Source: a candidate division WWE3 bacterium (GTDB lineage Bacteria; Patescibacteriota; WWE3; UBA101185; UBA10185). Taken from it: a stretch of DNA of 5,782 bases. Shown here one piece after another: positions 1 through 5,782 of this stretch. A program made the position numbers and the translations under genes. Location of the stretch: NCBI GenBank assembly GCA_003564915.1, contig PXDX01000094.1, positions 1 to 5,782 on the forward strand, written 5' to 3'. How positions within the stretch are numbered: position 1 is the first letter of the stretch; every line of letters begins with the position of its first letter. The notes below the pieces were generated by a model. The model was given only the letters and a program-made list of their open reading frames with translations. It did no database searches and was not told where the DNA came from.

Positions 1-3000
1 GTCATGAAACCCATCGTCGTCGTTTGCCGTCGCCAATTCAAGAATATGGCCTACTTCATGAGCCGCTGCAATCTCCACGTATCCGTGGGATTCTGATACC
101 GCCACCCAAGAAACAAATCCCCCTTCTGTCGCACCAATGGGTGTGCCGCCGCGTACAATAGGGGAATCATGGTCGAAATAGTCATAAACCTTTCCACCAT
201 TCTTGACAAAGAAAACTGAAACATCTCCCTCCCAATCTCGGTAATTGTATATAAAGGTATCCTCACCGTCGTTAAGTCGCCCGTCTTGGCCTTCTTCAAA
301 CGTCCACATTTCTGGTGTCGTGTAATCCATCCACACGAGCTCCCGAGTATCATAGGGAACGTCGAACGTATCGGAGGAAGAATCCAACGAAAAGGTAACG
401 CCAGCCTGTCTAAAGACGTCATTGAGAAGGTCAACAATATCGTCTGGATCCACCTTGCTAACAGCAGGTGTGTTTGAAAACTTTGTTTCAGGGGAGTCGC
501 TGTCCTCAATATGATAAACCCCGACACTAATCGGCCCCCGCTGGGGCAATACCATCACGTTTAATGTCAAGACAGTCCTCTCTGGATCATCCTTCCAAAC
601 GAGCCGGATGACTGTGTCCCGAATTAGACTCCCGGCCGCACTTTTTCCGGTGATCGTCAAAGGCTGAATCGCCTGAGTGGGATTCTTCGGTTCAATATCC
701 ACGAATTGGGGATCGTCCACAACGAATTCCATCATCTGCGCGATATCATCGCTCCCCACGTAAAGTTTGACAATGTCATTCTCGCCATCTTCTTCTCCAT
801 TCTGCGCCACGCTCGCCCAATAGACACCGGGATGGTCGCCTTGTTTCAAATTTGGCGGGCTGAATCCCCAATGAATCTTCCCGGGCTGGGCTTTGAGATG
901 CGGACGGACGAGCATAAACGCCCGCTCCTCGGTCTGCTGCGTGACCGGATCCGTATAGTCTCCCATACCCGCGATGACGCCGTTCGCGCTGATGCACGAA
1001 GCGCGAAGGTTGCTCCAGCCGCTTACCGGATCGATCAGATCGTCGAGAAAGGCATGCATGAACTCGGCGGTCGGGGTTGAAGTCGGATCACCCTCGGAAT
1101 CGCGCTCGGCCATCCTTCTCCAATAATGTCCCTCAAAGATAATTTCATCGAATCCATCGGCAGGATTGCTCACTCTCACAGGAAACCTAACCGCGGGATT
1201 TACAAACTGGACAGGTTCAACCACGGGTTCAAGCACGGTTAATCCAAACCGATCCCTTACCAAGATTTCAGCCGACTCAACCTGCCAGGACGGGTTCTCG
1301 CCACTCAACTGATATCCGACTATGGTTCTGTTGTCATTTATGTCGGCTGCCCGGAAGTTCAAAATATGGTTTAGGTTCATTCGGTAGTCCGTAGGGGCGT
1401 CAACCGGATTAACTCTGGCTATAAAATCGCCGTGATTATTGACTGCATGGGGAATCGCAATCATCCCTTCACCAGGGGGAGGTGGATTTTGACTGTATAG
1501 CCAATCGTTTGTATAAACGGTAAGTTGGCTCCAAACCCCTTTGGAGACATAAAATGTTTCATGATAATTATGGTGCCACTGGCCGAGGCTACTTTGGTCC
1601 TGACGCCAGATAATCATATCACCAAGATCGTTGGCAACTTGGACATTGGAAAGGTAGAATGGATTTGTCGAACTAGGACCGTCTGGCCCGATAAGCTCGG
1701 TGGGCTCCGTGCCGCCCGGATGCCAAGACGCCGCACGGCTGAAGCTCATTGGAGCTTGGGCATTCCCGTAGATCCATCCGTTTTCGTTCATTTCCACAGG
1801 TTCTATGATCGGCCATTCATTTCCAGCTAACAGCGCTCCATCATGGCCCTCCAATTGCTCGAGTTGCCCACTATTCCAACGCCAATAGCCGGTCCACACG
1901 GAATTCCCGAGAAGCACAGTTCCGGAATCCGTCACAGAAACTGGTGTCAAATCAGTATCCAAATCCACCACTGCAAATCGAGGGAGATCCGAAATAGCTG
2001 AGTAAGCGATATCGTTTTCAAGAATATAACCCAATCTAAACCAAATAGTTCCAGGAACTGCATTCGAAATCATCACACTGGCTATACCGGTATTGACATC
2101 GTAATTTACGACGGAAACAGGGGCATTCAAAACGACATTCCACCCTCCTGCTAAATTTCTTTCCTCGATAAGAATTTCATCCATCCCATCCGGTGATCCA
2201 GTCCAAGTGTATGTGACGGTCCCGTCGCCGTTATTGGTTCGATTTACGTTGCGTGGAGGTACGACAGTTGAAGCGGTTTCATCGGTAACATAAACTTCAA
2301 AAAATTCCGATGTTTCCCCTGCGGTTATAATAATATCATGTTGGGAACTTGGGGTTTCCGAAGCCCGAAAAAACACTGACGAAGAGGGCGGACGAATCAT
2401 TCCGGCGGCGTCAGTTCGGAACTCGATGTGTTGATGCGCGGTTGCGGAATCGTAGGGCGCAAATACTAAACGGGGATGCAGATCACTCGTTTCAAACTTT
2501 AATGGAGCGTTAATCAAGGGTTCATCCGTTGCAGCGTGAACGATTCGAACTTGAAAGGCATAAAATGTATGATCTCCAGGAGCAACGGATTGACCATCCC
2601 CCGCCAGGATCTCGATAACGGGTGACTCTCCGTTGTAATAATCCAGTGGATCGGTTCCATTCAAAAATTCTTCTAGATTTGTAAAGCCGTCTCCGTCCAC
2701 ATCTTCCTCCGGATCGACGCCAAGCGCGCCAAAATGGAGGTATTGCCACCAGACCGGCAGAATATCGACGTCACGGTCCAGGGTCAGATTATAGGCGAAC
2801 TCGAGCTCATCGGTGAGGAACTCGACTTCGTCGGGATCCAGGCAACTTTGATAGACAACCACTTCTTGGATCTCGCCGTCGTAATGGCCGGTGTCAGCGA
2901 CTGCCCCGCCAAGGGCAACTTCATCGTCCCCGGTAAAGATGACGGCACCGGCATTAAGCGAGGCGCCCGGGATGCTTCGACCGTTGTGGTAGAGGTTGGC

Positions 3001-4878
3001 TGCCGCAACTCCTGTATCGGAGTCACGAGTGATCGCAAGGACCGTGACGATCGGCTCGTCCGCCTGGTAGGTGTGCGCCTGCTCGCTCAACACGCCGTCC
3101 ACCGCGAGCCCATAGGCTCCGTCGGCGTTCATCTGGAGGGACAGGCGCCCACCGGAGCCTGATTGTTCCCAAAGGACCGCATTCTGAATCGAAGCGGGCC
3201 ACCAAAGGAAAACCAGTCCGATTTCCTCCATGTCGTTTGAAAGGACCTGATCACCGAAGAGGATTTTGTCTTCGCCGTCAAAGGTCAGCGAGCCGTGGCC
3301 GCCCGGGTGATTCAATGGAGAGACATACGGTGGTCGCTTGCCGGGATCGTTCTGAAAGACAAAGAGTTCGTTGCCATCACCGATGTGGGGAACCCGGTAT
3401 CTCCATTCTTCGACGTTCCCGTTTCCATCCAGGATCACTGAATCTCCACTTTTCGAGTCGAAGTCGGCGCTGAGCCAACGTTGAATTCCGTTAATTGACT
3501 CGACTTGGGTCTCGACGAGGGCAAATGCAAGCCGCATGAAACGCAAGCCGCTGGTTTCCGCAACGGTTATTTCATCAACCAGAACGACTTGTTCCCACTC
3601 TTCGTCCGGCGGATCCAGTTGCGTGCTGATGACACCGGGGCAGGCCAAACGGTCCCAGGGTCCGACCAATCCACTTTGCGCTTCGGGCTCCACTCTTACC
3701 AAGGGGGTGTGCCCGGCGTTGATTTTTCGGTGGTATATCACCACCAGATATTCGTCGTCCGAGCCGGTTCCGTATGGATCCGTCATGAGGTCAGACCAAA
3801 GGCGTTTGTCGCTTGGATAATTCGTCATCGGTTTCAGCCCGAATGCGAATTTGTAAGCGTTTAACAAATTATCGCCGCCAGGCGCGTCCCCAAGCTTCCG
3901 TTGACTATGGGGCACTGCATCGTATCCGGAAAAACCGTCGATCCAACTTAAGTAGGCCAAAGCCGCGCTTTTCGTCTCAACACTGCTCGTGGCTGTCACT
4001 GCTAGTGGAAAATGCGTTTCTTCCATTGGATCGGTGCCCAACTGATACTCCTCATAATTCGTCAAGCCGTCTCCGTCGGGATCGTCGTCGGGGCCGCGGA
4101 AATCCGTCGTCCAAACCCACCGTTCCAAAATCGAGTCGAATTCCGCAAAATGGTCCACAAGCCATGCATCCGGGAGCCCGTTTCCATTGGTATCGAAAAC
4201 CAAGGGATTCAAGTCTAGCTGGTGTTCCTGCAACAAGGTCACACCATCACCGAGATGATCGTGGCTTCCCTGATGGTCAAGGTGGCCGAAATGGTGCAAT
4301 TTCCAAACGTCGGGGATTCCGTCGCCATCCTGCGGGACCGTCGTCGGATCGTGACCGTCCAAATCGAAACTGAACACGATTTTCAACTGACCGATGTTGC
4401 CCGGGGCATAATTGTCTTCCACGGGAGTGTCCGGATCCCAAGGAAAATAATAATCCCAGCCCGAGGGATATCCCCGGTCGATCAGGTTTTGCCGGGTGTC
4501 GTAACCGACGGCCAGCAACCGGTCGTAAAACGGCTTGGCCACCGCTTTCAACTGGCCGAGATTGGCGGGAGCGAAGTTGGCGGGAGAACTGGTCTCGAAT
4601 CCGTTAACCATCGCATCAATCACCGCACCCGCGCCGCCGTGGGCGGAAAGCTCATTCTCCAAATGGTCCCTCGCCATGGCGGCGACATGCTTGAGCTGGC
4701 CGAGATTGACCGGGGCGTAATTGTTCTCCGCGGCCTGCCCGTCGATGATCCGGGTGCCGGCGGCATCATCCGTCCACCAATCCGGGAGCAGGGGCGGGGT
4801 TTGGGCGCGGGCGGCGGCGCCCGACAGCAGAACAATCCCCAAAACGGGCGCAAGGGTGGCTAATCGATGATGTTTCAT
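1..4878 (-). CDS. Giant secreted multidomain protein with C-terminal HExxH metalloprotease-like region (3' end missing)
   Basis: The frame is open for 1626 codons from ATG at 4878 to the left edge. Hand reading found no in-frame stop, and the true end lies outside the window. Residues 1-25 form a signal peptide (basic MKHHR, hydrophobic core, cleavage near ARA|Q), so the product is exported. In order: three NYAPxNxGQLK repeats (51-166); TSP3/EF-loop-like Asp/Asn-rich motifs (DGDGIPD 184-190, DTNGNGLPD 229-237, DPDGDGLTNYEEY 266-278); a verrucomicrobial beta-rich module (DNLLNAYKFAFGL 336-348, ending about 455); a LamG/concanavalin-like domain (about 468-712); another Ca motif (DVDGDGFTNLEEF from 726); an invasin-like Ig domain (about 750-860); FN3 (about 872-952); HAF-like repeats (about 982-1326); and a metalloprotease-like region (about 1450 on) with HEVGH at 1607-1611. 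Only three cysteines were counted. Start choice rests on the signal peptide and a GAGGAA site. Family names are from memory of motifs. Substrate and activity are unknown, and the third zinc ligand is not certain. Confidence 0.93.
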   Translation of the reverse strand, partial: MKHHRLATLAPVLGIVLLSGAAARAQTPPLLPDWWTDDAAGTRIIDGQAAENNYAPVNLGQLKHVAAMARDHLENELSAHGGAGAVIDAMVNGFETSSPANFAPANLGQLKAVAKPFYDRLLAVGYDTRQNLIDRGYPSGWDYYFPWDPDTPVEDNYAPGNIGQLKIVFSFDLDGHDPTTVPQDGDGIPDVWKLHHFGHLDHQGSHDHLGDGVTLLQEHQLDLNPLVFDTNGNGLPDAWLVDHFAEFDSILERWVWTTDFRGPDDDPDGDGLTNYEEYQLGTDPMEETHFPLAVTATSSVETKSAALAYLSWIDGFSGYDAVPHSQRKLGDAPGGDNLLNAYKFAFGLKPMTNYPSDKRLWSDLMTDPYGTGSDDEYLVVIYHRKINAGHTPLVRVEPEAQSGLVGPWDRLACPGVISTQLDPPDEEWEQVVLVDEITVAETSGLRFMRLAFALVETQVESINGIQRWLSADFDSKSGDSVILDGNGNVEEWRYRVPHIGDGNELFVFQNDPGKRPPYVSPLNHPGGHGSLTFDGEDKILFGDQVLSNDMEEIGLVFLWWPASIQNAVLWEQSGSGGRLSLQMNADGAYGLAVDGVLSEQAHTYQADEPIVTVLAITRDSDTGVAAANLYHNGRSIPGASLNAGAVIFTGDDEVALGGAVADTGHYDGEIQEVVVYQSCLDPDEVEFLTDELEFAYNLTLDRDVDILPVWWQYLHFGALGVDPEEDVDGDGFTNLEEFLNGTDPLDYYNGESPVIEILAGDGQSVAPGDHTFYAFQVRIVHAATDEPLINAPLKFETSDLHPRLVFAPYDSATAHQHIEFRTDAAGMIRPPSSSVFFRASETPSSQHDIIITAGETSEFFEVYVTDETASTVVPPRNVNRTNNGDGTVTYTWTGSPDGMDEILIEERNLAGGWNVVLNAPVSVVNYDVNTGIASVMISNAVPGTIWFRLGYILENDIAYSAISDLPRFAVVDLDTDLTPVSVTDSGTVLLGNSVWTGYWRWNSGQLEQLEGHDGALLAGNEWPIIEPVEMNENGWIYGNAQAPMSFSRAASWHPGGTEPTELIGPDGPSSTNPFYLSNVQVANDLGDMIIWRQDQSSLGQWHHNYHETFYVSKGVWSQLTVYTNDWLYSQNPPPPGEGMIAIPHAVNNHGDFIARVNPVDAPTDYRMNLNHILNFRAADINDNRTIVGYQLSGENPSWQVESAEILVRDRFGLTVLEPVVEPVQFVNPAVRFPVRVSNPADGFDEIIFEGHYWRRMAERDSEGDPTSTPTAEFMHAFLDDLIDPVSGWSNLRASCISANGVIAGMGDYTDPVTQQTEERAFMLVRPHLKAQPGKIHWGFSPPNLKQGDHPGVYWASVAQNGEEDGENDIVKLYVGSDDIAQMMEFVVDDPQFVDIEPKNPTQAIQPLTITGKSAAGSLIRDTVIRLVWKDDPERTVLTLNVMVLPQRGPISVGVYHIEDSDSPETKFSNTPAVSKVDPDDIVDLLNDVFRQAGVTFSLDSSSDTFDVPYDTRELVWMDYTTPEMWTFEEGQDGRLNDGEDTFIYNYRDWEGDVSVFFVKNGGKVYDYFDHDSPIVRGGTPIGATEGGFVSWVAVSESHGYVEIAAAHEVGHILELATANDDDGFHD
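901..1935 (-). repeat. HAF-like extracellular repeats (about six units)
   Basis: Between FN3 and the protease-like region, the giant protein repeats a short turn-and-strand motif: SVTDSGTVLLGN (from about residue 981), EMNENGWIYGN (from 1029), VANDLGDMIIW (from 1081), AVNNHGDFIARV (from 1145), ADINDNRTIVGY (from 1178) and CISANGVIAGM (from 1295). Several are followed 8-20 residues later by a W- or F-containing strand such as RAASWHPGG or ERAFMLVRP. This resembles the HAF repeat (A-x-x-I-N-N-x-G-x-I-V-G ... A-F-x-W). HAF repeats may build a beta-propeller-like fold. The match is by eye; units 1-3 are weaker than 4-6. Confidence 0.6.
4381..4728 (-). repeat. Three diverged N-[YF]-A-P-x-N-[LI]-G-Q-L-K repeats
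   Basis: Three copies lie just after the signal peptide of the giant protein: ENNYAPVNLGQLKHVA (residues 51-66, bases 4681-4728), ANFAPANLGQLKAVA (100-114, 4537-4581) and EDNYAPGNIGQLK (154-166, 4381-4419). The aromatic residues are 48 and 55 residues apart. The second is followed by KPFYDRLLAVGYDTRQNLIDRGYPSGWDYYFPW and the third by a Ca-motif region. DNA similarity is visible (gagctggccgagattg and caactggccgagattg on the plus strand). I recall this motif in exported verrucomicrobial proteins, but I know of no defined function. Confidence 0.85.
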
Positions 4879-4931
4879 CGTGGTCAATTTCCTCGGTTGG
4901 TGAATGGTTTTTTGGGTGCGGGCTTGGCCGT
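4879..4931 (-). other. Short intergenic gap, likely within an operon
   Basis: Fifty-three bases separate the TGA of the YadA-head protein from the ATG of the giant protein. I see no hairpin followed by a T-run on the minus strand and no convincing -35/-10 pair. The A-run (about 4907-4912 read on the minus strand) is not preceded by a clear stem. Read-through transcription from the upstream gene is the simplest reading. Confidence 0.5.
4889..4894 (-). promoter_or_regulatory. Shine-Dalgarno site of the giant gene
   Basis: The minus strand reads GAGGAA followed by ten bases (ATTGACCACG) and then ATG at 4878. This purine block at a usable distance supports that ATG, which also begins a clear signal peptide. 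Confidence 0.6.
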
Positions 4932-5782
4932 TCAGTTGCCGAATTGTCCCATGAGAATGTCTCCCTGCGCCTGACTCATGATCATCTCGCCGCTCACCGT
5001 CAGCCTGCCGTTGATTTCGGTGTCACCGCTTTTATAAACGGTCAGGGCGTTGGAGGGATTGGCCGCGTCGGCTCCGTTGCCGATTTCAAAAACCGGGTCT
5101 TCGGATTCCCAAGTATTCGGTGTGCCCCCGCCGACATTGTGGCGGCCGATGGCCACCGAGGCGAAGGCTTCGGCGCGGGTTTCGAAACCGGCGGCAAGAG
5201 AGTTGACGCCCGCCGACTCGGTGTTGGTGTTCAACGCCACGGAAGTGGTCCCGGTGGTGGTCGCGGCATTGCCGAAAGCCAGCGAATTGGCGCTGTTGGC
5301 ACTGGCCCAAAATCCCCATGCCAGGGAATTGGGAGCATTGGAGGCGGTGGAGGATCCCAAACCTCCCGCCATGGAGGCCCCGCCAGCGGAATGGGAGTTG
5401 ACTCCAAAAGACGCCGAATTGGTGCCGGCGGCCAAGGTGTTGTTATTGGCGGCAAAAGAAAACGGGGCCGACGCACTTGTGTTTCGTCCGAAAGCAGTGG
5501 AGAAATACCCGATGTTGGCATCATCCCAAGCTTCCGGCGGGCCGGAATGACTCCACAAATCCCCCGCCCGCAGCGCGGCTTTGCGGGGATACCAAAGAAG
5601 TCCCGGCCCCGATTCCCCATCATCCCTCAATTTGGCCCCTTGACCAGAAGTTCCTTGAAAATAGACTCCGTCAATACCCTCCACGATCAGAGAGTCTTCC
5701 AGCAGCGTCTCTTCCTCCACCGTCAGTTTTCCCTCCACGATTACGTCATTTGCCCAACCGGATCCCGTCCCAAAAAGTAACA
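4932..5782 (-). CDS. Exported YadA-head-repeat protein without membrane anchor (5' end missing)
   Basis: The frame is open from the right edge to TGA at 4932-4934, giving 282 complete codons. A GTG at 5738 could be called as a start, but the frame continues upstream as LLFGTGSGWANDVIVEGKLTV, which looks like the end of a signal peptide cleaved at GWA|ND. The true start is therefore probably outside the window. After a short beta-rich lead (EGKLTVEEETLLEDSLIVEG) and the segment LLWYPRKAALRAGDLWS come about nine 13-16 residue units of the S-x-A-x-G type seen in YadA heads. The tail is DPVFEIGNG...NALTVYKSGDTEINGRLTVSGEM and ends GDILMGQFGN. Canonical trimeric autotransporters have a coiled-coil stalk and a four-strand anchor after the head; neither is present. 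A secreted or non-covalently held surface protein is likely. I recall similar short proteins in Verrucomicrobiota, but their function is unknown to me. The stop lies 53 bases before the giant gene, suggesting an operon. Confidence 0.9.
   Translation of the reverse strand, partial: LLFGTGSGWANDVIVEGKLTVEEETLLEDSLIVEGIDGVYFQGTSGQGAKLRDDGESGPGLLWYPRKAALRAGDLWSHSGPPEAWDDANIGYFSTAFGRNTSASAPFSFAANNNTLAAGTNSASFGVNSHSAGGASMAGGLGSSTASNAPNSLAWGFWASANSANSLAFGNAATTTGTTSVALNTNTESAGVNSLAAGFETRAEAFASVAIGRHNVGGGTPNTWESEDPVFEIGNGADAANPSNALTVYKSGDTEINGRLTVSGEMIMSQAQGDILMGQFGN
5124..5507 (-). repeat. YadA-head-like tandem peptide repeats (about nine units)
   Basis: Read on the minus strand, the units are approximately YFSTAFGRNTSASA, PFSFAANNNTLAAG, TNSASFGVNSHSAG, GASMAGGLGSSTASNA, PNSLAWGFWASANSA, NSLAFGNAATTTG, TTSVALNTNTESAG, VNSLAAGFETRAEA and FASVAIGRHNVGGG. 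The shared pattern is (N)S-x-A-x-G followed by an Ala/Ser/Thr-rich half ending in G or A. In YadA this pattern forms a left-handed parallel beta-roll that trimerises. The units have diverged at the DNA level, so this is an old protein repeat rather than a recent tandem duplication. Confidence 0.85.

Noticed and set aside
51..527. Minus-strand open frame of 158 codons near the left edge
   Set aside because: It lies in another frame of the same strand as the giant gene. The giant-gene frame contains HEVGH and coherent strands; this one shows no domain.
4222..4863. Plus-strand open frame of 213 codons opposite the N-terminus of the giant gene
   Set aside because: It is exactly codon-aligned antisense to the giant gene. 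The minus strand there has a signal peptide and three conserved repeats, so the plus frame is a shadow.
4900..4931. Possible terminator between the two genes
   Set aside because: There is an A-run on the minus strand but no stable stem followed by a T-run, so transcription termination is not supported.
5736..5738. GTG at 5738 as the start of the YadA-head gene
   Set aside because: The frame continues upstream without a stop into a signal-peptide-like end (LLFGTGSGWA|ND). Starting at GTG would remove the export signal.
4944..5780. Long open frame on the plus strand opposite the YadA-head gene (278 codons)
   Set aside because: Its product is low-complexity and Gly/Arg-rich with no recognisable motif, while the minus strand encodes clear YadA-like repeats; it is a mirror frame in G+C-rich DNA.

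Overview
The window reads entirely on the minus strand as two exported-protein genes, and both run off an edge. The modules seen (LamG, TSP3-like Ca-binding repeats, FN3, and the 'NYAPxNxGQLK' and 'NLLNAYKFAFGL' segments) and the YadA-head protein with an 'FEIGNG...NALTVYKSG' tail are, from memory, typical of Verrucomicrobiota, especially marine Opitutae/Puniceicoccales. That assignment is inference; no taxonomic marker gene is present.

Layout in transcription order (right to left). First, 5782-4932 holds the C-terminal ~282 residues of a small exported protein built from about nine YadA-head-like repeats. The start lies beyond the right edge, and there is no membrane-anchor barrel. A 53-base gap (4931-4879) carries a plausible ribosome binding site and no visible terminator. 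Then 4878-1 is one uninterrupted reading frame of 1626 codons, still open at the left edge. I checked it line by line in frame and found no stop. It encodes a giant secreted modular protein: signal peptide, three GQLK repeats, TSP3-like motifs, a verrucomicrobial beta-rich module, a LamG-like domain, another TSP3-like motif, an invasin-type Ig-like domain, FN3, six HAF-like repeats, and a terminal metalloprotease-like region with HEVGH.

The two genes are close and co-oriented, so co-transcription is likely. Both look like cell-surface or extracellular products. The large one could be a secreted, calcium-stabilised protease or adhesin acting outside the cell; the small one may be a beta-solenoid-like surface or appendage protein. 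No RNA genes, CRISPR array, IS element or plus-strand gene can be supported. Base composition along the giant gene is clearly patchy, which suggests it was assembled from modules.
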